Source: Mycobacterium basiliense
Lineage (GTDB): Bacteria; Actinomycetota; Actinomycetes; Mycobacteriales; Mycobacteriaceae
DNA length: 64,000 nt
NCBI RefSeq assembly: GCF_900292015.1
Contig: NZ_LR130759.1
Span: 5,208,001-5,272,000 of the forward strand
Direction: 5' to 3'
This document shows, in pieces, positions 56,707-64,000 of the stretch. The number at the start of each line of letters is the position of its first letter. The first letter of the stretch is position 1. The translations under genes were made by a program, and so were the position numbers. The notes below the pieces were generated by a model. The model was not told the DNA's origin and searched no databases. It was given only the letters and a program-made list of their open reading frames with translations.

Positions 56707-57468
56707 GTGGACGTACGAGTTGGCCTGCGTGTCGGGATCACCGTGGTCATCGGGGCGCTCGTCGCTACCTCTGCGCCGCTGATCCCGACCGCGACCGCAA
56801 CCCCGTCCAATATCGCGGGCATGGTCGTATTCATCGACCCTGGCCACAACGGGGCCAACGACTCGTCCATCGGACGCCAGGTGCCCACCGGTCGCGGCGG
56901 CACCAAGAACTGCCAAGCCAGCGGAACCTCGAGCAACAGCGGCTACCCGGAACACACCTTCACTTGGGACACCGCGCTGCGGCTGCGCGCAGCGCTCAAC
57001 GCGCTGGGAGTGCGAACCGCGCTGTCCCGCGGCAACGACAACGCGCTGGGACCGTGCATCGATGAACGCGCCAACATGGCCAACGCGTTGCACCCCAACG
57101 CGGTGGTCAGCCTGCACGCGGACGGCGGACCAGCCACCGGCCGCGGCTTTCATGTCAACTACTCCTCGCCACCGCTCAACGCGGCCCAGGCCGGCCCGTC
57201 GGTGCAGTTCGCGCGCGTCATGCGGGACCAACTACGGGCGTCGGGCATTCCGCCGGCCAACTACATCGGCCAGGACGGCCTGTACGGGCGTTCGGATCTC
57301 GCGGGCCTCAACCTGGCGCAGTATCCGTCGATCCTGGTCGAGCTGGGCAACATGAAAAATCCCGCGGACTGCTCGCTGATCGAGTCCGCGGAGGGCAGGC
57401 AGAAATACGCCAACGCACTGGTACGTGGCGTCGCCGGCTTCCTGGCCACCCAGGGCCAGGTTAGGTAG
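56707..57468 (+). CDS. ami1: N-acetylmuramoyl-L-alanine amidase Ami1 (Rv3717-like)
   Basis: A 253-residue Amidase_3 enzyme that cleaves the MurNAc-L-Ala bond. A signal peptide (cleavage near PTATA-TPS) exports it. Zinc ligands are H47 (DPGHNG), E82 (PEHTF) and H137 (VSLHADG), and the catalytic Glu is E212 (LVELGNM). These correspond to H35, E70, H125 and E200 reported for Rv3717, with a constant offset of 12. The two cysteines (KNCQ, GPCID) match a known disulfide. It lacks a cell-wall-binding domain. The start is a GTG and apparently leaderless. Confidence 0.96.
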   Translation: MDVRVGLRVGITVVIGALVATSAPLIPTATATPSNIAGMVVFIDPGHNGANDSSIGRQVPTGRGGTKNCQASGTSSNSGYPEHTFTWDTALRLRAALNALGVRTALSRGNDNALGPCIDERANMANALHPNAVVSLHADGGPATGRGFHVNYSSPPLNAAQAGPSVQFARVMRDQLRASGIPPANYIGQDGLYGRSDLAGLNLAQYPSILVELGNMKNPADCSLIESAEGRQKYANALVRGVAGFLATQGQVR

Positions 57469-57904
57469 CGCTTTCCAGCTCGTTTTTGAGGTTGGCCAAC
57501 ACCTCACCCTGAATCCTCTTCAGGCCCAGCGGCGCAAACGTCTTCTCGAAGAACCCTTTGACACCACCGGCGCCGTTCCACGTGGTCTTGACGGTGACGC
57601 TGCAACCGGGTCCGGCGGGAGCGACCGTCCAGTTGACGATCATGGACGAATTGGCGTCCTTCTCGATCACCGTGTGGCCGGCGACATCCACGGTGACCTC
57701 CAACTGGCGCACCCGTGACTTGGTCGCCTGCAACCGCCATTTGGCCACGGTGCCCTGCCCCTGGCCGCCCTCGAGCACCTGGTATTCGCTGTATTGAGGG
57801 GAAAGGATCTTCGGACGGATGTTCTGGTAGTCGGCCACCGCATCGAATGCGGTCGCGGGGTCGACATTGATCAAGATCGTGCTGGCTGCGCTCACCTGTG
57901 CCAT
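57461..57904 (-). CDS. SRPBCC/START-like fold protein (Rv3718c-like)
   Basis: A 147-residue protein of the polyketide-cyclase/SRPBCC superfamily. Elements: INVDPATAFDAVADYQNIRPKIL, the strand series YQVLEGG, GTVAKWRL, and the C-terminal helix KGFFEKTFAPLGLKRIQGEVLANL. The fold encloses a hydrophobic pocket. The length equals that of Rv3718c. ATG 57902-57904 is preferred over an ATG six codons upstream, because GGAGGAG, the usual ribosome site, lies between them. Its 3' end overlaps ami1 convergently by eight bases. The ligand is unknown. Confidence 0.92.
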   Translation of the reverse strand: MAQVSAASTILINVDPATAFDAVADYQNIRPKILSPQYSEYQVLEGGQGQGTVAKWRLQATKSRVRQLEVTVDVAGHTVIEKDANSSMIVNWTVAPAGPGCSVTVKTTWNGAGGVKGFFEKTFAPLGLKRIQGEVLANLKNELESAT

Positions 57905-57972
57905 CAGGCGCAACTCCTCCATTGTGATTGCGGTGCAGCCCGCACGCGGATGCAGGGGCTGTGGTCGGTGAC

Positions 57973-57985
57973 TACGATATAGGTG
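57973..57985 (+). promoter_or_regulatory. Putative -10 element for leaderless FAD-oxidoreductase mRNA
   Basis: TACGAT at 57973-57978 precedes the ATG at 57986 by seven bases. This suits a leaderless transcript for the two-gene operon that follows. The divergent SRPBCC gene starts 80 bases away. Confidence 0.45.
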
Positions 57986-59362
57986 ATGTCCGTCTCCGGA
58001 TCTGCACTATCAACCCACACAGCGGGCGTCGAGCGCTTGCTGGCCAGCTACCGATCCATTCCCGCGACCGCAACCGTGCGGTTAGCCAAGCCCACCTCAA
58101 ACTTGTTCCGCGCACGGACCAAACGCGATGCTCCGGGTTTGGACACATCCGGGCTGACCGGAGTCATCAGCGTCGATCCCGACGCCCGCACCGCCGACGT
58201 TGCCGGCATGTGCACCTACGAGGAGCTGGTAGCAACCACATTGCGTTACGGCCTGTCGCCACTGGTGGTTCCGCAACTGAAGACCATCACCCTCGGCGGC
58301 GCGGTCACCGGCTTGGGCATCGAATCGGCGTCGTTTCGTAACGGCCTGCCACACGAGTCGGTGCTGGAGATGGACATTCTCACCGGCTCCGGCGAATTGC
58401 TCACCGCGACGCCAGAGCAGCATGCCGACCTTTACCGAGCCTTCCCGAATTCATATGGGACGTTGGGATATTCGACTAGACTGCGAATTCAGCTTGAGCC
58501 GGTACACCCGTTTGTAGCGTTGCGGCACATCAGATTTCACTCGTTGAGCGAGATGATCGCGGCGATGGAACGCATCATCGACACCGCGGGACTGGACGGG
58601 GCCGCGGTGGATTACCTCGACGGAGTGGTGTTCAGCGCCGAAGAGAGTTATCTGTGCGTGGGCACCAGAACCACAACTCCGGGGCCCGTCAGCGACTACA
58701 CCGGAAACGACATCTACTACCGGTCCATCCAACATGAGAGCGGCATCAAGGACGACCGCTTGACCATCCACGACTACTTCTGGCGCTGGGACACCGACTG
58801 GTTCTGGTGTTCGCGCGCCTTTGGCGCGCAGAACCCGCGGCTGCGGCGCTGGTGGCCGCGGCGCTACCGACGTAGCAGTTTCTACTGGAAGCTGGTGGGG
58901 CTCGATCAGCGCTTTGGCGTTGCCGATCGGATCGAAAAGCACAATGGGCGTCCGGCTCGCGAACGCGTGGTCCAGGATGTCGAGCTGCCCATCGAGCGGA
59001 CCCGCGAGTTTTTGGAGTGGTTTCTGGACAATGTACCCATTTCCCCAATTTGGTTGTGCCCGTTAAGATTACGTGACCACCACGGCTGGCCACTCTACCC
59101 GATCCGGCCGGATCGCAGCTACGTCAACATCGGGTTCTGGTCGTCGGTGCCTGCGGGCCACACCGAGGGCGCAACCAACCGGGCGATCGAGGCTAAGGTG
59201 AGCGCGCTCTTTGGTCACAAGTCGCTGTATTCGGACAGCTATTACGGCCGCGAGGAGTTTGACGGGCTCTACGGTGGGGAGTCTTACAACACGGTGAAGA
59301 AGATCTATGATCCCGACTCGCGTCTGCTAGATCTCTACGCAAAGGCGGTACAACGACGATGA
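57986..59362 (+). CDS. FAD-binding oxidoreductase (DHCR24/BfaA-like; Rv3719)
   Basis: A 458-residue protein of the PCMH-type FAD-linked oxidase family. FAD-binding elements are GVISVDPDARTADVAGMCTYEELV, PLVVPQLKTITLGGAVTGLGIESASFRNGLPHESV (in parts) and NSYGTLGYSTRLRI. The C-terminal half contains many Trp/Tyr/Arg residues. It resembles the oxidoreductase that reduces the methylene intermediate in tuberculostearic acid synthesis, and DHCR24 sterol reductases. The next gene encodes a CFA-type methyltransferase with ATGA overlap, which supports methylation-reduction of a double bond. It corresponds to Rv3719. Confidence 0.9.
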   Translation: MSVSGSALSTHTAGVERLLASYRSIPATATVRLAKPTSNLFRARTKRDAPGLDTSGLTGVISVDPDARTADVAGMCTYEELVATTLRYGLSPLVVPQLKTITLGGAVTGLGIESASFRNGLPHESVLEMDILTGSGELLTATPEQHADLYRAFPNSYGTLGYSTRLRIQLEPVHPFVALRHIRFHSLSEMIAAMERIIDTAGLDGAAVDYLDGVVFSAEESYLCVGTRTTTPGPVSDYTGNDIYYRSIQHESGIKDDRLTIHDYFWRWDTDWFWCSRAFGAQNPRLRRWWPRRYRRSSFYWKLVGLDQRFGVADRIEKHNGRPARERVVQDVELPIERTREFLEWFLDNVPISPIWLCPLRLRDHHGWPLYPIRPDRSYVNIGFWSSVPAGHTEGATNRAIEAKVSALFGHKSLYSDSYYGREEFDGLYGGESYNTVKKIYDPDSRLLDLYAKAVQRR

Positions 59363-60678
59363 CAGCGACCAAGGAAACCAACCCGCCCACCCGCCTACCA
59401 GCGGGCAAACTGAGCATGGCCGAAATCCTGGCCATTTTTGCGGCAAGCGGGCGGCAGCCGTTGAAGTTCATTGCCTACGACGGCAGCACTGCCGGCAGTG
59501 ACGACGCGGAAATGGGCTTGGAACTCACCTCACCACGCGGCGCGACCTACCTGGCCACGGCTCCTGGCGAATTGGGTCTGGCTCGCGCGTACGTCTCGGG
59601 TGACCTGCAGACCCACGGCGTACATCCCGGCGATCCATACGAGCTGCTCATCACGCTAACCGACCGGGTCAAGTTCAAACGGCCGTCCGCGCGGGTGCTG
59701 GCCAATGTGGTGCGCTCGATCGGCGTGGAGAATCTGCTACCCGTCGCACCGCCCCCGCAGGAAACGCCACCCCGCTGGCGCCGCATCGCCGAGGGCCTCA
59801 TGCACAGCAAAGCCCGCGATGCCGAGGCCATCCACCACCACTACGACGTTTCCAACACCTTCTACGAATGGGTGCTGGGGCCGTCGATGACCTACACCTG
59901 CGCGGTCTATCCGAACGCCGATGCGACTCTGGAAGAAGCTCAGGAAAACAAGTACCGGCTCATCTTCGAGAAGCTGCGGCTACAACCGGGCGATCGCCTG
60001 CTCGACGTCGGCTGCGGCTGGGGCGGCATGGTGCGTTACGCCGCCCGACATGGGGTCCGGGTCATCGGCGCAACGCTGTCAGCCGAACAAGCCAGCTGGG
60101 CGCAACGGGCGATCGCGGACGAAGGGCTGGCTGACCTGGCCGAGGTGCGCCACTCCGACTACCGCGATGTGACCGAGACGGGGTTCGACGCGGTCTCCTC
60201 GATCGGTCTCACCGAGCACATCGGCGTCAAGAATTACCCCGCTTACTTCGGGTTCCTCAAATCCAAGTTGCGGACCGGTGGACTGCTGCTCAATCACTGC
60301 ATTACCCGACACGACAACCGGTCGACATCCTTTGCGGGCGGATTCACCGATCGCTACGTCTTCCCGGACGGTGAGCTGACCGGCTCGGGGCGCATCATCA
60401 CCGAGATGCAAGAGGTCGGTCTCGAGGTGTTGCACGAGGAAAATCTCCGACACCACTACGCGATGACCCTGCGCGACTGGTGCCGCAACCTGGTCGACCA
60501 TTGGGATGAAGCGGTCGAAGAGGTCGGACTGCCCGTCGCCAAAGTGTGGGGGCTATACATGGCCGCATCCCGAGTGGCCTTCGAACGCAACAACATCCAG
60601 TTACATCACGTGCTGGCCGCCAACGTCGACACCTGGGGAGACGACGACCTGCCGCTGCGGCCGTGGTGGGCGGGCTAA
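59359..60678 (+). CDS. Cyclopropane-fatty-acyl-phospholipid synthase-type methyltransferase (Rv3720-like)
   Basis: A 439-residue SAM-dependent lipid methyltransferase. The N-terminal domain (about 1-135) is the lipid-binding region of CFA synthases, with LGLARAYVSGDL. The catalytic domain shows HHHYDVSNTFYEWVLGPSMTYTCAVY, LLDVGCGWGGMVRYAA (SAM motif I), VIGATLSAEQ and SIGLTEHIG with the bicarbonate-site Glu/His. It adds a methyl or methylene to unsaturated acyl chains. It is translationally coupled to the FAD oxidoreductase. It corresponds to Rv3720. A tuberculostearate-type mid-chain branch is a likely product (inference). Confidence 0.92.
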   Translation: MTATKETNPPTRLPAGKLSMAEILAIFAASGRQPLKFIAYDGSTAGSDDAEMGLELTSPRGATYLATAPGELGLARAYVSGDLQTHGVHPGDPYELLITLTDRVKFKRPSARVLANVVRSIGVENLLPVAPPPQETPPRWRRIAEGLMHSKARDAEAIHHHYDVSNTFYEWVLGPSMTYTCAVYPNADATLEEAQENKYRLIFEKLRLQPGDRLLDVGCGWGGMVRYAARHGVRVIGATLSAEQASWAQRAIADEGLADLAEVRHSDYRDVTETGFDAVSSIGLTEHIGVKNYPAYFGFLKSKLRTGGLLLNHCITRHDNRSTSFAGGFTDRYVFPDGELTGSGRIITEMQEVGLEVLHEENLRHHYAMTLRDWCRNLVDHWDEAVEEVGLPVAKVWGLYMAASRVAFERNNIQLHHVLAANVDTWGDDDLPLRPWWAG

Positions 60679-60705
60679 AAGCCGGATCCACCCCACTTCA
60701 ACGCC

Positions 60706-62520
60706 TCACGCGTTGTCGATGCGCCGGGCCCCCAGCTCGCTGCGCAGCAGCTCCAGCGCGACCTCCTCGGGGTCGCGTCGCGGAGCCGACGGGTCGGTGC
60801 GGCCGGCTTCGGCCAGCATGCTTTCCTCTTCCTCACGCTGAGCGGAATCCACCACGACGGGGTCGGCCGCCGGGGCGGGCGTTTTAGCTACCGCCGCATT
60901 GCTTCTGGCAGGTTCCACAGCGCCAACCTCGCACCGCACCCGCCAGTTGACCCCCAACGCGTCTTTGAGCGCCTCGGCGATGACATCGGCGTTGCGTTGC
61001 TCGCACAACCGCCGGGCCAGTGGCGCCGAATCGTGGGTAAGGATCAGCGTGTTGTCTTCCAACCCGCGAACGGTGGCGCCCGCCAGCATCACCTCGGTGG
61101 TCCGGCTGCGCTGGCGTACCTTGTCGCGCACGGTCGGCCACATGGTGCGAACCGCCGCCGCATTGAGTTCACCCGGAGGCGAGCCGGGTTCGGATGCGGG
61201 GACCGATTCGGGTACCGAGGCCGATTCGGGGACCGGGGCGGGCTCGGGTGCCGGAGCGGGCTCGGGTGCCGACGCCGGCTTGTCCGCCGGCCGAGTTTCC
61301 GACCGCACGGGAGTCACCCGCGGCGGTGCCTCACCCGCCGGCGCCTGCCCGGCAGTGGGGATCGACATGGCCAGGCGGGTCTCGATTCGCTCGACACGTT
61401 GCAGCAACGCCGATTCGGCGTCACTGGCCGAGGGCAACAGCAGCCGGGCACACACCACTTCCAGCAGCAAGCGGGGCGCCGTTGCACCGCGCATCTCGCC
61501 CAGCCCGGCCTGAACGACCTCGGCGTAGCGGGTCAGGGTCCCCGACCCCAGATGCGCCGCTTGCTCACGCATCCGCTCCAGCACGTCCTCGGGGCCATCC
61601 ACCACTCCACGAGACACCGCGTCCGGAACCGCCTGCAAGACGATGAGATCGCGGAATCGTTCCAGCAGATCGGTCGCGAAACGCCGTGGATCGTGCCCTG
61701 CGTCGATCACCGATTCGACCGCCCCGAACAAAGCCGCGGCATCCCCAGCACCGAGCGCGTCGACTGCGTCATCGATCAATGCCACGTCGGTGGCGCCCAG
61801 CAGACCCAGCGCGCGCTGGTAGGTCACGTGATTGCCTTCGGCTCCAGCGACCAGCTGGTCCAGCACCGATAGTGTGTCGCGGGGCGAACCGCCGCCAGCG
61901 CGGATCACCAATGGATACACCGCGTCGTCAACGACGACGCCCTCCTGCTCACAGATCCGCCCGATCAACCCTCGCATGGTGCGCGGCGGCAACAGCCGAA
62001 ATGGGTAGTGATGGGTGCGCGACCGAATCGTGGGCAGCACCTTTTCCGGTTCGGTGGTGGCAAAGATAAAGATGAGATGTTCGGGCGGTTCTTCGACGAT
62101 CTTGAGCAACGCGTTGAAGCCGGCGGTGGTCACCATGTGCGCCTCGTCGATGATGAACACCCGGTAGCGTGATTGCGCGGGCGCGTAGAACGCGCGATCC
62201 CGCAGTTCGCGGGTATCGTCCACGCCACCGTGGCTGGCGGCATCCAGCTCCACCACGTCGATGCTGCCGGGCGCATTGGGCGCCAGCGCCGTGCACGATT
62301 CACATTCCCCACACGGCGCGGCCGTGGGGCCCTGCACGCAGTTCAACGACCGCGCCAAAATGCGCGCCGACGACGTCTTCCCGCAGCCGCGGGGCCCGGA
62401 GAACAGGTACGCATGGTTGATCCGGCCCGATTCCAGGGCGACGGACAGCGGCTCGGTGACGTGCTCCTGTCCCACCACCTCCGCGAAGGTTGCCGGACGA
62501 TATTTGCGGTAGAGGGCCAC
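60706..62520 (-). CDS. dnaX: DNA polymerase III subunit gamma/tau
   Basis: A 604-residue clamp-loader ATPase (Rv3721c, dnaZX). Walker A is GPRGCGKTS (42-50), the zinc module has CVQGPTAAPCGECESC (about 63-78), Walker B is FIIDEAHM and the SRC motif is TIRSRTHHYPF. Domain III ends near residue 370. A Pro/Glu/Ala/Ser-rich linker follows (PEPAPAPEPAPVPES, about 412-440), then the tau C-terminal domain. No A-rich slippage site of the E. coli dnaX type was seen, so a frameshifted gamma form is not predicted. It starts at ATG 62518-62520. Confidence 0.96.
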   Translation of the reverse strand: MALYRKYRPATFAEVVGQEHVTEPLSVALESGRINHAYLFSGPRGCGKTSSARILARSLNCVQGPTAAPCGECESCTALAPNAPGSIDVVELDAASHGGVDDTRELRDRAFYAPAQSRYRVFIIDEAHMVTTAGFNALLKIVEEPPEHLIFIFATTEPEKVLPTIRSRTHHYPFRLLPPRTMRGLIGRICEQEGVVVDDAVYPLVIRAGGGSPRDTLSVLDQLVAGAEGNHVTYQRALGLLGATDVALIDDAVDALGAGDAAALFGAVESVIDAGHDPRRFATDLLERFRDLIVLQAVPDAVSRGVVDGPEDVLERMREQAAHLGSGTLTRYAEVVQAGLGEMRGATAPRLLLEVVCARLLLPSASDAESALLQRVERIETRLAMSIPTAGQAPAGEAPPRVTPVRSETRPADKPASAPEPAPAPEPAPVPESASVPESVPASEPGSPPGELNAAAVRTMWPTVRDKVRQRSRTTEVMLAGATVRGLEDNTLILTHDSAPLARRLCEQRNADVIAEALKDALGVNWRVRCEVGAVEPARSNAAVAKTPAPAADPVVVDSAQREEEESMLAEAGRTDPSAPRRDPEEVALELLRSELGARRIDNA

Positions 62521-62586
62521 GGTCAGCAGGCTACTCAGGCTGGCGGACTAGTGCGGAACCCAGTGCTCCGCGAACCACCGAAGCCA

Positions 62587-63876
<1,290 letters not shown>

Positions 63877-63904
63877 TCACCGTCGAACACCAATGGATCA
63901 CGCG

Positions 63905-64000
63905 TATGGGGCTCGAGCGGTTGCGCTGCCCCTGACCGAAGGGGACCCCGCGCACCCGACAGAGCCCATTGACCCTTGCTGCCTTCCGGCCCTGGGGGAG
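63905..64000 (-). ncRNA. ffs: 4.5S signal recognition particle RNA (partial)
   Basis: Read on the minus strand, the window edge gives CCCCCAGGGCCGGAAGGCAG followed by CAAGGGTCAATGGG. This contains the invariant SRP domain IV elements: the GGAA tetraloop in CCGGAAGG, and the asymmetric loop with GCAG/CAAGG. The RNA continues with TCTGTCGGGTGCG and a CCCCTTCGGTCAGGGG-like stem. The 5' part lies outside the window, and the 3' end (about 63905-63915) is approximate. It binds Ffh in co-translational targeting. Confidence 0.92.

Noticed and set aside
60706..62520. Programmed frameshift in dnaX to make gamma.
   Set aside because: No A-rich slippery heptamer followed by a hairpin was seen; the linker is GC-rich Pro/Glu/Ala codons.

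Overview
The window is a chromosomal segment of a slow-growing-type, high-GC Mycobacterium that is not a member of the M. tuberculosis complex. The evidence is gene order: the backbone follows M. tuberculosis Rv3683 to Rv3722c almost gene for gene (Rv numbers are recalled, not searched). It runs metallophosphoesterase, cds1, tRNA-Pro, cyp137, rsfB, Rv3688c, Rv3689-moxR2-Rv3695, glpK, Rv3698-Rv3699, the ergothioneine operon egtEDCBA, Rv3705c-Rv3707c, asd-ask, leuA, dnaQ-like, murT-gatD, recR-ebfC, ami1, Rv3719-Rv3720, dnaX, Rv3722c and the 4.5S SRP RNA. Blocks that I do not associate with M. tuberculosis are inserted between these genes. The vapBC48 pair of the M. tuberculosis backbone is not seen here.

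Region by region. 1-4.75 kb: end of a metallophosphoesterase, cysteine desulfhydrase, tRNA-Pro(CGG), small membrane proteins, CYP137, a DUF4193 zinc protein and an isochorismatase-fold hydrolase. 4.77-8.59 kb: a tightly overlapping five-gene minus-strand operon (family 2 glycosyltransferase, acyl-CoA-dehydrogenase-like protein, PIG-L deacetylase, NodS-like methyltransferase, EEP-fold phosphoesterase) that looks like a pathway for an N-modified glycolipid or amino sugar. 8.7-13.3 kb: accessory singletons (nucleotidyltransferase, Rho-N-like protein, broken GT4 glycosyltransferase, AraC regulator, PAS-ANTAR regulator, DUF6328 membrane protein, haemophore-like secreted protein). 13.4-18.6 kb: the anti-anti-sigma factor rsfB, divergent from a complete stressosome module (RsbR, RsbS, RsbT, an RsbX-type phosphatase and a large PAS-GAF-PP2C-HATPase protein). 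18.6-22.3 kb: a haem-oxygenase-fold iron enzyme, a CDGSH protein overlapping an MTQ2/HemK2-like methyltransferase, a DJ-1/PfpI protein and an F420-dependent oxidoreductase.

22.4-30.4 kb: YqeY protein, then a MoxR-DUF58-DUF4129-DUF4350 envelope module with SpoIIM-like and RDD membrane proteins. 30.4-35.4 kb: PadR regulator, glpK, a GCS2-family ligase and a methyltransferase. 35.4-40.8 kb: the ergothioneine operon, whose five genes overlap end to start. 41-45.9 kb: secreted PknH-sensor-like protein, Ohr peroxidase, monofunctional catalase, two paralogous Pro/His-rich membrane proteins and a secreted DUF4185 protein. Together with egt and ohr this makes a redox-protection neighbourhood. 46-50.5 kb: asd-ask and leuA, the latter behind a leaderless Leu-codon leader peptide and an attenuator hairpin. 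50.5-57.9 kb: TetR with a membrane partner and clear palindromic operators, DnaQ-like exonuclease, the MurT-GatD amidotransferase for lipid II, an AbiEi/DUF559 protein next to a long inverted repeat, recR-ebfC, the Ami1 amidase and an SRPBCC protein. 58-64 kb: FAD oxidoreductase plus CFA-type methyltransferase, dnaX, aspartate aminotransferase and the partial SRP RNA.

The strongest candidates for under-described biology are the 4.8-8.6 kb glycan/lipid modification operon, the fused phosphatase-kinase at the end of the stressosome module, and the haem-oxygenase-like/CDGSH/MTQ2 neighbourhood. All functional statements are homology and motif readings made by eye. No search or alignment was run.
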